Assembly (NCBI GenBank): GCA_016214055.1
Contig: JACRPE010000017.1
Location: 1 to 58,471, forward strand
Direction: 5' to 3'
DNA: 58,471 nucleotides
Source: Candidatus Roizmanbacteria bacterium
Lineage (GTDB): Bacteria; Patescibacteriota; Microgenomatia; UBA1406; GWC2-37-13
The translations under genes and the position numbers were made by a program. How positions within the stretch are numbered: the stretch's first letter is position 1; each line of letters starts with the position of its first letter. The notes beneath the pieces were generated by a model. It was not told the DNA's origin. It saw nothing but the letters and a program-made list of their open reading frames with translations, and did no database searches. Positions 16,073 to 23,394 of the stretch are shown one piece after another.

Positions 16073-16078
16073 ATTGTA
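16073..16078 (-). promoter_or_regulatory. -10 box of smpB
   Basis: TACAAT on the minus strand ends six bases before the smpB ATG, predicting a leaderless smpB(-ssrA) transcript. Confidence 0.45.
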
Positions 16079-16168
16079 TCAAACCGAGGCCTAATATCCC
16101 ATGCACCCAGGATGGTTATATCATTTACATTTATTTTTAAATATTTATACGAGTTTATATAGAAATAG

Positions 16169-16174
16169 TATACT
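16169..16174 (+). promoter_or_regulatory. -10 box of the membrane HtrA-like gene
   Basis: TATACT ends eight bases before the ATG at 16183; an AAGGGG run lies between. Confidence 0.4.
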
Positions 16175-16182
16175 AAGGGGAT

Positions 16183-17961
16183 ATGTTTGGCCGTTTGAAC
16201 AAAATAGTTACTCCAAAAATATATTTTTCCATCGGGGCCTTCACTGTAGTCTTTTTCTTAATTCTTACAATTTTTTTTAATAAATTTACGCTGTTTTTTC
16301 AACACAATCCTATTATGTCAGTTGTTTTTGGGCCAATGTATTTGGGAAATATACTTGCTGGAGTTGTAACCTTTCTTTTAGGTATAGCGTCACTCACTCA
16401 AAAAAAAGAACCTTGTGTGGTAAAAGAACAGAAACAAATTAAGGCTACTAAGCCAAAAAGAGTATATCTTTTCTCCTTTTTTATTATGTTTGTGGTTTTA
16501 ATTATATTTCTTATCATTTCTAATACCTCATTTTTTACTAAAGATACTACTCAATTTCCAAGGTTGGTAATTATGGCTTTTTTAGCTATGATTTCATTGG
16601 CTTTATTTACACTTTATCTTATAACTTATCCAAATAAAGTAATCCTAAAAAATGCAAAAAATAGTGAAAGACATACCATTTCATATTGGATTGGCGATTT
16701 TGTTGTTTCATCTATCCTGGCATTGCTAATTAGCATAATGTTCGGTTTTATAGCAATTCCATTTATGCAGGTTGCAGAAGGACTTTCATTTGCAGAAAAA
16801 GCAAAGATTGGCGGAATTAACATGTGGAGAATTGTTATTATGTTCGGAATTCTAACTGCAACGTTTTCTGGATTATGTTTTCATAAAAAAATATATAGGA
16901 GCCTTGCTGGAATACTTATATTTAGTTGGGTTATTGGAACTGTTTTTGTTGTTTTTATGAATCTATCTCCTAACAAAACACTAGTTAACATGGGACAAAT
17001 TTCAAACCCTGACAACTATCTCACAGATAGAAGCTCTTGTAACAAAGAATTAACCCTTCAACAAACTAAGGGTTGTATTTTAAGAGTGCTTCGTGACGAC
17101 GGAGGACACGGAACTGGATTTATCATTAAACAAGGGTATTTAATTACGAATAAACATGTAATTGAGGGGGCTGGAAAGCTCACTGTTTATATCAATGGGG
17201 AAAAAGAAGTAAAAGTATGGAACTACTCTCCCAATCTTGACCTCGCAATTCTTAAATTGCCTGAAACATCACTTCCAAACACATGCAATTGGTTTGATTC
17301 AAAACAATTAAATATAGCCGAAGAACTCTATACATTTGGGTGGCCAAACAGCCCTACGGGCGATTCGACAGTTACAAAAGGTGTCTTTTCAAGAACTAAC
17401 AAATATGATGATGGTACAGAAGATATACAAACGGATGCCTCTATTAACCCAGGCAATTCAGGTGGCCCATTAGTAAATGAATGTGGAGTGGTAGGAATCA
17501 ATACAACAAGGGCAGAATGGACACAAGAACAGTCACCAAGAGTAATTGAAGGAATGAGCTTCGCACTTTCATCAAATTATATTCATTCAACAGTAAATGA
17601 GCTTATCAACACTGGAACTATTTCAAAAGGAATACCAAATCAAACTAGGTACCAGTCAGCTGGAAATGCTCCAAGTAATCCATCTCAAAACTTTACATTA
17701 AATCTAGAAAGCATCAAGTCATATTTAAACGATTTATATAGGGTAAAATCCTCCTGGGAACAAGCACGAGGACGCGTTAATAGCGAAAAATTAGATAGAT
17801 TGATTGATTCCTTCAATCGACAAATCGAATTTTGTAACCATCTTGTAAATAAGTTGTCTAATGGGCAACGAGCTTCTGGGGATGATGTCAATCTCTGGAA
17901 TGCAGTTCTTAAAATGAGCGATGAATCTGCAAGACTTACAAACGAACTAAACGGCAGATAA
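16183..17961 (+). CDS. Polytopic membrane protein with HtrA-like serine protease domain
   Basis: 592 residues. The first 265 hold about seven membrane segments in three groups. A trypsin/HtrA-type protease domain follows (about 290-485), with the full catalytic triad: H325 (TNKHVIEG), D353 (NLDLAIL) and S426 (INPGNSGGPL). No PDZ domain is visible; the last 90 residues are a helical region after a Ser/Pro/Asn linker. Such proteins degrade misfolded extracytoplasmic proteins or cleave envelope substrates. The large multi-span N-terminus is unusual for DegP/HtrA, which have a single anchor. It stands alone. Confidence 0.82.
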   Translation: MFGRLNKIVTPKIYFSIGAFTVVFFLILTIFFNKFTLFFQHNPIMSVVFGPMYLGNILAGVVTFLLGIASLTQKKEPCVVKEQKQIKATKPKRVYLFSFFIMFVVLIIFLIISNTSFFTKDTTQFPRLVIMAFLAMISLALFTLYLITYPNKVILKNAKNSERHTISYWIGDFVVSSILALLISIMFGFIAIPFMQVAEGLSFAEKAKIGGINMWRIVIMFGILTATFSGLCFHKKIYRSLAGILIFSWVIGTVFVVFMNLSPNKTLVNMGQISNPDNYLTDRSSCNKELTLQQTKGCILRVLRDDGGHGTGFIIKQGYLITNKHVIEGAGKLTVYINGEKEVKVWNYSPNLDLAILKLPETSLPNTCNWFDSKQLNIAEELYTFGWPNSPTGDSTVTKGVFSRTNKYDDGTEDIQTDASINPGNSGGPLVNECGVVGINTTRAEWTQEQSPRVIEGMSFALSSNYIHSTVNELINTGTISKGIPNQTRYQSAGNAPSNPSQNFTLNLESIKSYLNDLYRVKSSWEQARGRVNSEKLDRLIDSFNRQIEFCNHLVNKLSNGQRASGDDVNLWNAVLKMSDESARLTNELNGR

Positions 17962-17988
17962 TCGAGGGAGCTTTTTTGTAATTTAAGA

Positions 17989-17994
17989 TATAAT
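17989..17994 (+). promoter_or_regulatory. -10 box of the SIMPL gene
   Basis: TATAAT ends six bases before the ATG at 18001. Confidence 0.5.
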
Positions 17995-18000
17995 GTTTGT

Positions 18001-18756
18001 ATGAGACTATTCAAGGATGTATCTTCAAACCTCTTATTCATCGGCCTTGTGGTATTTGTAAGCACCGCTCTTTGGTCCTATGCTTTTTTCACGAAGGAAA
18101 TAAAAACATATAAAAATGTCGTGTCGGTCATTGGTGTTGCCACCAAAGAAGTTACTTCAGATCACGCATCTTGGCGGATCTCATTAGCCCGAAAAAGCTT
18201 AGATCGCAGTGCAAACTTAATAAAACTGAGCGCAGATGAAAAAAATATTCAGTCATATCTCTCCTCTTCGGGCTTCTCTCCGGAGGAGATTTCAACCCCT
18301 CAGATATCAGCCGTTGTTAATTATAAACCGAACCCAAACGGCTATGGTATAACCGATGAGGTTGCGTCCTATGAGACAAGGTCGACCTTTTATGTCACAA
18401 CCAACAAGGTTAATAAGGTTGAGGAGGGAGTAAATCTTCTCCGTCGATATGGTGAGGAGAATAATATTGAGATGGTCGAGGATACCTCCGAATATACGTA
18501 CTCCGCATTTGAAAAAGAAAAAATTCCCCTTCTTCAAAAGGCGATTGAGGATGCACAAAACCGGGCAAATGCACTTGTGAACGCCACCAAAGGAGTGTCA
18601 AAAACATCAATCGGAAAAATCCTGAGCGCCCAACAAGGGATATTTCAAGTAAATAGCACCAATGATAATAGTGTTTCTGATTATGGGAACTTTGACACTT
18701 CCTCAATCCAGAAGACTATACGTGCAACCGTGACGGTTGAGTTTGCGGCAAACTAA
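18001..18756 (+). CDS. SIMPL (DUF541) domain protein
   Basis: 251 residues: an N-terminal membrane anchor (about 11-30), then a SIMPL/DUF541 domain typical of extracytoplasmic proteins. Signature parts are VVSVIGVATKEVTSDHASWRISL at its start, the pairing helix with LSSSGFSPEEISTP, and the final KTIRATVTVEFA strand. Members are thought to be surface or periplasmic proteins with stress-related roles; no enzymatic activity is established. The end overlaps the MscL-like gene by four bases, convergent. Confidence 0.85.
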   Translation: MRLFKDVSSNLLFIGLVVFVSTALWSYAFFTKEIKTYKNVVSVIGVATKEVTSDHASWRISLARKSLDRSANLIKLSADEKNIQSYLSSSGFSPEEISTPQISAVVNYKPNPNGYGITDEVASYETRSTFYVTTNKVNKVEEGVNLLRRYGEENNIEMVEDTSEYTYSAFEKEKIPLLQKAIEDAQNRANALVNATKGVSKTSIGKILSAQQGIFQVNSTNDNSVSDYGNFDTSSIQKTIRATVTVEFAAN

Positions 18757-19058
18757 CCCTCTTTTTTCTTATCCAATTTGTCTAGACGTAGCCACTTAAC
18801 CCCAAAGTAAACAACTGCGGCAACGACCAGAAAATCAAGAAGTGTCATGAGGAAATGGCCATACAATATCTTCGTATTAAAAAGAGGAAAGTATGCATTG
18901 GCGAGGCCCTTCGTACTTCCTAAGATCAGTCCTAAAAATGGATTAAGTAAATCAGTGAGAAAGGCAGTCACCACCTTTGTAACGGATCCACCCAAAATAA
19001 AACCGATTGCCAAACCTAAAACTCCCCGTTCGCGGATAAATTCAAGAAAGCCCTTCAT
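18753..19058 (-). CDS. MscL-like mechanosensitive channel
   Basis: About 101 residues with two membrane helices: KGFLEFIRERGVLGLAIGFILGGSVTKVV matches the MscL N-terminal amphipathic helix and pore-lining TM1, and NPFLGLILG follows it as in MscL. TM2 (LMTLLDFLVVAAVVYFGVKWL) ends in a Lys/Asp-rich tail. The periplasmic loop is short. It would release solutes on hypo-osmotic shock. I start at the ATG at 19058; the longer frame runs through a palindromic repeat (19086-19114), a common false extension. Slightly divergent, so I give the family rather than the gene name. Confidence 0.75.
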   Translation of the reverse strand: MKGFLEFIRERGVLGLAIGFILGGSVTKVVTAFLTDLLNPFLGLILGSTKGLANAYFPLFNTKILYGHFLMTLLDFLVVAAVVYFGVKWLRLDKLDKKKEG

Positions 19059-19085
19059 ATGTTTGTAAAAAAATTGTAATTTTAG

Positions 19086-19114
19086 ATTGGATTCCCGCCT
19101 CCGCGGGAATGACA
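19086..19114. repeat. REP-like palindromic element
   Basis: ATTCCCGC (19091-19098) and GCGGGAAT (19103-19110) form a perfect eight-pair stem, within the GGATTCCCGC...GCGGGAATGACA context of a palindrome family dispersed in many bacterial genomes. It is G+C-rich compared with its surroundings. Only one copy is in the window. Confidence 0.65.
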
Positions 19115-19115
19115 T

Positions 19116-19934
19116 TTAGATTCTTTGTGCGATTATCAATACTGCCTCACCCGTACCCATTATTCTATTCAATAATGAAAGAAGAGTAAAGTATACTCGT
19201 TTAAGCAGGGGATACGTCCTCCGTGCATCATCTTCAAAGCCAATCTTTACTATCTCAAACCCTTGTTTCTGTAAATATTCCACCAGATATTTTGTATTAA
19301 AATGCCAGATGTGTTCGTTCGGCAAAAGAGACTCCCAGAATTTTCTCCTGATTTTAAAAATCATATTATGAGTGTTCGGAACGCCGATGATTAAAACACC
19401 GTTTTTTTTAAGTGCCCTTTTAATCAATGAAAGTTCAGCATTTACGTCTTCGATATGTTCAAGGACATGGTTATAGATGATACAATCAAATTTCATTTTT
19501 TGCTTTTTAAGATAAGAAGAAAGCGTATCATTTGATATATTATTTTTAAGAATTTTTTTGGCATAAAGAAATGCCTGCTTGTTTGGTTCTAAACCCCACA
19601 CATCAAACCCTTTTCTTTTCAATAAAGAAAGTAGTATGCCCGATGAACACCCGACATCCAATACAGAGCCCTTTCTGACAACCCGCTGTTCAACCGACGC
19701 GGTTAGGCGGGCAAACAGCTTTTCAAATTCTTTTTTACGTCTTTCATATTCTTCGACCTTGGTAGTGACGGGGTTGAATAATTTATTTTTCCTGGAGGGA
19801 AATGTTTTGAGGATTCCACAGTTTTCACATCGACCGATGACGGTACCTTCGTAATCATTGAATACGGTTTCATTTTTATACACGATATACGGCTTAAAGG
19901 AAGAATTTTTTTTGCAAACACATGAAGATCTCAT
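19116..19934 (-). CDS. SAM-dependent methyltransferase with N-terminal Cys motif
   Basis: 272 residues. The N-terminus has two Cys pairs (SCVC and CENC) that may bind zinc, then a class I methyltransferase domain: motif I SVLDVGCSSGILLSLLKRKG at about residue 92, acidic motif II GLEPNK, and DCIIYNHVLEHIEDV, typical of the Methyltransf_23 group found in sugar or lipid modification. Its ATG overlaps the stop codon of the ACT-domain gene (ATGA), so both are translated from one transcript. Substrate unknown. Confidence 0.8.
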   Translation of the reverse strand: MRSSCVCKKNSSFKPYIVYKNETVFNDYEGTVIGRCENCGILKTFPSRKNKLFNPVTTKVEEYERRKKEFEKLFARLTASVEQRVVRKGSVLDVGCSSGILLSLLKRKGFDVWGLEPNKQAFLYAKKILKNNISNDTLSSYLKKQKMKFDCIIYNHVLEHIEDVNAELSLIKRALKKNGVLIIGVPNTHNMIFKIRRKFWESLLPNEHIWHFNTKYLVEYLQKQGFEIVKIGFEDDARRTYPLLKRVYFTLLSLLNRIMGTGEAVLIIAQRI

Positions 19935-20590
19935 CGGTGAGAGATGGTCTTTTTTAATACGGAGAACGCACGGTCGACATCGGCTTCCTTCAAGATGATG
20001 GTAAACTCAGTATAAGTGGAAGCGACCTCAATCACGTTGATCCCTTCCCATCCGAGTGCTTTTAAAATGTATCCATAAAGTCCGGGCGTTGTCACATTGA
20101 TAGTAGGCAGCTGAATGGTAATCGCTGAGAGGCTCTCCTCAATTGATATTATTTTTTCTTCCTTAAAATTTTGCTCAACCAAAGGTTTAAGATCCTGACT
20201 TAATATAATCGCCGTTTCAAACACTCCCTGAGTGATGATGAAAAAATACTTATGATTTTTATGAATTTTTTCAAAAAAATGACGGTGTTTATCGATGAGG
20301 GTATCGGAGTTCACGAGCGTATACTCCATCAGGTTTGAGCGGACTATCATATCGGGGTTTTGTTTGAAGATGGCGCGGACGTCTTTTTCTTTCGAATATT
20401 TTCTTTTTGATAACCGTTTGAGTGCCATGATGATCGCCCCTGTTTTTATCGTCTTAAAGACCTTTTCCTCAACATCAGCTTTTATGAGGCGGGCGAGGGA
20501 GGAGTAATTAATGATATTTTTACTAATCCCTTCCTCAAGAAGGGGGGAGTATCGGACTAATTCTTCAACAGCCTCAGCAATCGTGATCAT
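19931..20590 (-). CDS. ACT-domain protein, possible amino-acid-responsive regulator
   Basis: 219 residues. The N-terminal region contains INYSSLARLIK ... TGAIIMALKRL, which looks like a small helix-turn-helix. The C-terminal third has an ACT-type fold, GLYGYILKALGWEGINVIEVASTYTEFTIILKE, like the regulatory domain of aspartate kinase. No kinase domain is present. ACT domains bind amino acids, so this could sense the product of the neighbouring LysW pathway; that is inference. It has a strong promoter (TTGACA, 17 bases, TAAAAT) with dyads, almost the same as that of the second lysW at 22872-23042, and it is divergent from GNAT-lysK. Confidence 0.7.
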   Translation of the reverse strand: MITIAEAVEELVRYSPLLEEGISKNIINYSSLARLIKADVEEKVFKTIKTGAIIMALKRLSKRKYSKEKDVRAIFKQNPDMIVRSNLMEYTLVNSDTLIDKHRHFFEKIHKNHKYFFIITQGVFETAIILSQDLKPLVEQNFKEEKIISIEESLSAITIQLPTINVTTPGLYGYILKALGWEGINVIEVASTYTEFTIILKEADVDRAFSVLKKTISHR

Positions 20591-20594
20591 GTTT

Positions 20595-20641
20595 ACACTG
20601 TAAAAGTAAGTTAAATTGTTATTTTGCTACTTTTGCAGTGT
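20595..20641 (-). other. Inverted repeat in the leader of the ACT-domain gene
   Basis: ACACTGTAAAAGTA (20595-20608) pairs with TACTTTTGCAGTGT (20628-20641); in RNA all 14 positions pair if one G-U is allowed. The proximal arm ends five bases before the start codon. The distal arm can also pair with AGTGTT at 20651-20656 (minus sense), but that lies at the -10 box and is probably not transcribed. Confidence 0.55.
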
Positions 20642-20674
20642 TCAAATTTTAACACTTTCTGTGTTTTTTGTCAA
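20637..20674 (-). promoter_or_regulatory. Promoter-operator of the ACT-domain gene
   Basis: On the minus strand TTGACA (20674-20669), a 17-base spacer and TAAAAT (20651-20646). A dyad GTGTT-N8-AACAC (20655-20638) covers the -10 box and predicted start, a typical repressor position. The whole block is similar to 23113-23149. Confidence 0.65.
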
Positions 20675-20687
20675 TAATCATCAAAAA

Positions 20688-20717
20688 TTGTACAAACATC
20701 ATCTTTTAGGCTAACAT
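20688..20717 (+). promoter_or_regulatory. Promoter of GNAT-lysK
   Basis: TTGTAC (20688-20693), an 18-base spacer and TAACAT (20712-20717), ending nine bases before the ATG at 20727. Divergent from the ACT promoter, so the same regulator could act on both. Confidence 0.4.
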
Positions 20718-20726
20718 AGGCTCTCT

Positions 20727-21779
20727 ATGGCATTAACAAGAGAACGATTCGGGGGCGATACACCAGTTACGGCGAGTACGAGTAGTGTTGGTGCTCTTGT
20801 GTGGCCGCCAATCGAGGCAAGCGAACAGCGGAAAAAAGGGGTTCTGATGAGAGTGCTTGAAAGTAAAAGAGATTTGTTGTCTATTATCAATGAATTTAAT
20901 ACCACCCCATTTGGAAGAAATGAAAAAGGGGAAGATATAACTCGTAAAAGTGGGCGAATTTTTGTTTCAAATCAAGCCTTAAGAGAGGTAATAGGGACTC
21001 CAGGAGAAGGCATAGATGTCATCGAAACCGTTGTACCATTACGAAAGAGCGGGATCCCCCAACTAGAAGACTGTAGCATGGTTTATCTTGGGAGCAATCA
21101 TGAGTCTAGGAGAACGGCTCCAAATATAATCGCTCAAGAGATGGAGGAAGCAGAGGGAATTTTCCAATCAGAAATTTTACCAAGCAACCATGCCTATCAG
21201 GATTTTGAATTTAACATACTTACAGAGGAAATGAAAAATGACGCAACCATTCAAAGTCAATATGATACTTTATATCAGGCATTTGGTTGGGGTAGTGAAG
21301 ATGTTGCAAAGATATTAACAAATGAAAATAATGTATTAGTCGCGGCATTTAGACAGGATGAATTAGTGAGCGCAGGTCTTGCTGAGCGGTGTGAAATTCC
21401 TCTTGAAAGAAATGGAGAAGAAATTCCATTTGTCATGTATGAGATAACTGAAGCGGCAACAAAACAGGAGTATCGAGGAAATGGACTATATACTCAAGTA
21501 GCTATCAAATTAATGGAATATCTCGCAACCACCGATGTAAATTTAGCCTATGCCGAATCAAATTTACAAGCACCAGGAGTTTTGAAATCAGCCCATAGAC
21601 AGGGAAGGCATAGCGGTATAGAATCAGCCAGAGAGTTTGGGTTGCCGGCGAGACCACTAGAGCAACATGTACGAATTTCAGCAGGAACAAGAGATGTAAG
21701 GCCTGAAAGTGAGAAGAATGATTTATTAGTTACCTTTATGCCAAGAGAGGAAATCTTACAACAATATGGGGAAACTTGA
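20727..21779 (+). CDS. GNAT-fold N-acyltransferase linked to the LysW cluster
   Basis: 350 residues. The C-terminal half contains the acetyl-CoA-binding motif A of GNAT enzymes, QEYRGNGLYTQVAIKLMEYL (about 247-266), preceded by the beta-strand region LVSAGLAERCEIP and followed by LAYAESNLQAPGVLKSAHRQG. The N-terminal 150 residues have no recognised fold. Its last 14 bases overlap the lysK-like gene, so the two are co-translated. By context it may acylate an amino acid connected with the pathway (one known GNAT relative is beta-lysine acetyltransferase), but no substrate can be assigned. Confidence 0.7.
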   Translation: MALTRERFGGDTPVTASTSSVGALVWPPIEASEQRKKGVLMRVLESKRDLLSIINEFNTTPFGRNEKGEDITRKSGRIFVSNQALREVIGTPGEGIDVIETVVPLRKSGIPQLEDCSMVYLGSNHESRRTAPNIIAQEMEEAEGIFQSEILPSNHAYQDFEFNILTEEMKNDATIQSQYDTLYQAFGWGSEDVAKILTNENNVLVAAFRQDELVSAGLAERCEIPLERNGEEIPFVMYEITEAATKQEYRGNGLYTQVAIKLMEYLATTDVNLAYAESNLQAPGVLKSAHRQGRHSGIESAREFGLPARPLEQHVRISAGTRDVRPESEKNDLLVTFMPREEILQQYGET

Positions 21780-22875
21780 AGCGCTAACAAAACAACTGAT
21801 ATCGATTCCCTCTCCATATCCAAATGAAATGAAGTTGGCCAACTTTATCAAAACTTTTTTCAAACAAAAAGGATATAAAGTATTTGAGCAAAAAGTCGAG
21901 GACAATAGAAGCAATATTATTGTAGAAAAAGGTTCAGGAAAGAAAACAATTCTTTTATATTCACATCTTGATACGGTGGGAATAGTGGACGGCTGGAAGA
22001 CAAATCCATTAAGACCAGTGGTAATTGGGGATAAACTTTTTGGGCTTGGCTCATATGACATGAAAGGGGGTATGGCAGTCAATATAAATACTTTTTTAGA
22101 ACATGAAGCGAAAAATATCAAGCTTAGATTATTATTTTGCATAGATGAAGAAAATATTTCAAAGGGCGGCTACGTGTTTGCGAATTCCTCTTTCATGAAG
22201 GACGTTGATTGTGTTTTGAGTCCTGAACCTGCATTTGCCCATGGAGTAAATGGTATCGTCACCGGTCGTATAGGACGGGCAGTTATTCAAGTTAAGTTAA
22301 CCTATCCATCACAACATTTTTATTTCTACAATCCTCAAAATGATATTAATATCGTTAGCGCACTCGTTATACAAAAGCTAAAACAAATATATAAAAAAAA
22401 TGGAGACGCTAAGGAGTTTGCTTTTGTCCGATCTTTGCAATCGCAGTCTGTTGGTATGTCTACTCCTCAGGAAGTTTTTATCGAACTTGATACTTCAGTT
22501 TTACCGCCAAAAACAAACAAGGACATGCTTGCGTCAGTCACTCAAATTATTTCTAAAATAACACAAGCTCACAATGTTAAGTATGAGGTTAATTTCAAAA
22601 AAAGAGAAACACCTTTTTTATCGGGGTATAAACTATCAGAAAACAATAAATATTTAAAGCAACTTTCACAGTCGATTATATCTGTAACTGGAAAAAAAGC
22701 AGTTCCCTATTTTCGATCATCCGTTGCAGATGAAAACATATTTGGCGCTTTGGGAAAGACAGTATTGGGAATTGGGCCCGAAGGTGATAGTGCACACGGA
22801 GCTAATGAGTGGGTTTCTGTCTCATTATTAACGAGACTGCAGGACATTTATCTCAATTTTCTAAGTCACCTCTAA
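21766..22875 (+). CDS. lysK: M20 metallopeptidase, [LysW]-lysine/ornithine hydrolase-like
   Basis: A 369-residue ArgE/DapE/CPG2-type di-zinc hydrolase. LysK releases lysine or ornithine from the C-terminal glutamate of the carrier protein LysW. Metal ligands are visible: H67 and D69 (YSHLDTVG), D98 (GSYDMKGG), the catalytic E128-E129 (DEEN), then a Glu in SPEPA and a late His in DSAHGANEW. LysK assignment rests on context: lysW, lysX, lysY, lysZ and lysJ follow within 5 kb. It overlaps the GNAT gene by 14 bases and faces the second lysW with a four-base overlap. Confidence 0.85.
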   Translation: MGKLEALTKQLISIPSPYPNEMKLANFIKTFFKQKGYKVFEQKVEDNRSNIIVEKGSGKKTILLYSHLDTVGIVDGWKTNPLRPVVIGDKLFGLGSYDMKGGMAVNINTFLEHEAKNIKLRLLFCIDEENISKGGYVFANSSFMKDVDCVLSPEPAFAHGVNGIVTGRIGRAVIQVKLTYPSQHFYFYNPQNDINIVSALVIQKLKQIYKKNGDAKEFAFVRSLQSQSVGMSTPQEVFIELDTSVLPPKTNKDMLASVTQIISKITQAHNVKYEVNFKKRETPFLSGYKLSENNKYLKQLSQSIISVTGKKAVPYFRSSVADENIFGALGKTVLGIGPEGDSAHGANEWVSVSLLTRLQDIYLNFLSHL

Positions 22876-23042
22876 TCTTCCTCCTCCCGCGCGACTTGCA
22901 AATATACTCCTCCCTCGGAAGTCAATCTTCCCACCACGAGCGGAGAGAGACATTCATCACAACGTACTATCTCAGAATCATCGCCGGACTCAAACATGAT
23001 ATGGGCCATGCATACTGGGCAGGATGATTTGATTACTTTCAT
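22872..23042 (-). CDS. Second LysW-like protein lacking the WGE/WGQ tail
   Basis: A 56-residue zinc-ribbon protein with Cys at 8, 11, 28 and 31 (SSCPVC, RCDEC) and the same architecture as LysW, but ending in AREEED. The conserved Trp-Gly-Glu end, whose last residue carries the substrate, is absent and the stop codon follows Asp directly. It therefore should not act as a normal carrier. It has its own promoter, nearly identical to that of the ACT-domain gene. A competitor, zinc protein or regulator role is possible. ATG at 23042 fits the family; a longer frame to 23072 exists. Confidence 0.75.
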   Translation of the reverse strand: MKVIKSSCPVCMAHIMFESGDDSEIVRCDECLSPLVVGRLTSEGGVYLQVAREEED

Positions 23043-23112
23043 AACAATCTCATTGTAGTTCACAGAAATCAACAGTCAATTTTTTACTCAAAAATAACGA
23101 AATTGCTTAAAA

Positions 23113-23149
23113 GTGTTAAGTTTTTAACTGTTTTGGCGCTTTTTGTCAA
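23113..23149 (-). promoter_or_regulatory. Promoter-operator of the second lysW
   Basis: On the minus strand TTGACA (23149-23144), a 17-base spacer and TAAAAA (23126-23121), with a dyad GTTAA-N4-TTAAC (23128-23115) over the -10 box. Shares TATTGACAAAAA and AACACT at the same spacing with the block at 20637-20674. Confidence 0.65.
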
Positions 23150-23163
23150 TATTTCTTAAAAAA

Positions 23164-23191
23164 TTGCTTTTCAGTATTTACCCTCTATAAT
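23164..23191 (+). promoter_or_regulatory. Promoter of the lysW-lysX-argC-lysZ-lysJ operon
   Basis: TTGCTT (23164-23169), a 16-base spacer and TATAAT (23186-23191), 28 bases before the lysW ATG. No Shine-Dalgarno sequence is visible in the short T-rich leader. Confidence 0.55.
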
Positions 23192-23219
23192 GGTTTCATT
23201 ACAAATCTATTATTTTTTT

Positions 23220-23393
23220 ATGAAAGGTACATGCACTGTTTGCGATGCGTCCGTTACTCTCCCAAAAGATACGGAGGAGTCTGAAATAATAAGTTGTTCC
23301 GATTGTAAATCACGTCTGGTTGTACAAAAAATTAGCAATGGAAAAGCTACTCTCGAAAAAGCCCCGGTAGTCGAGGAAGATTGGGGACAATAA
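23220..23393 (+). CDS. lysW: Amino-group carrier protein LysW, with C-terminal Gln
   Basis: A 57-residue zinc-ribbon carrier: Cys 5, 8, 26 and 29 (TCTVC, SCSDC) and an acidic C-terminus VVEEDWGQ. In the LysW pathway the alpha-amino group of aminoadipate or glutamate is attached to the side-chain carboxylate of the carrier's last Glu. The usual ending is EDWGE; here the last codon is CAA (Gln) and is followed directly by TAA. The side chain is then an amide and would have to be deamidated first, or another chemistry is used. The ATG at 23220 gives the family length. lysX follows after one base. Confidence 0.92.
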   Translation: MKGTCTVCDASVTLPKDTEESEIISCSDCKSRLVVQKISNGKATLEKAPVVEEDWGQ

Positions 23394-23394
23394 T

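Noticed and set aside
19059-19115. N-terminal extension of the MscL-like protein (MSFPRRRESN...)
   Set aside because: The extension is the translation of a palindromic repeat, a common annotation artefact; the ATG at 19058 matches the MscL start.
23169-23219. Longer LysW starting at 23190
   Set aside because: The extra ten residues are hydrophobic, overlap the -10 box, and are not found in LysW proteins; the ATG at 23220 gives the normal length.
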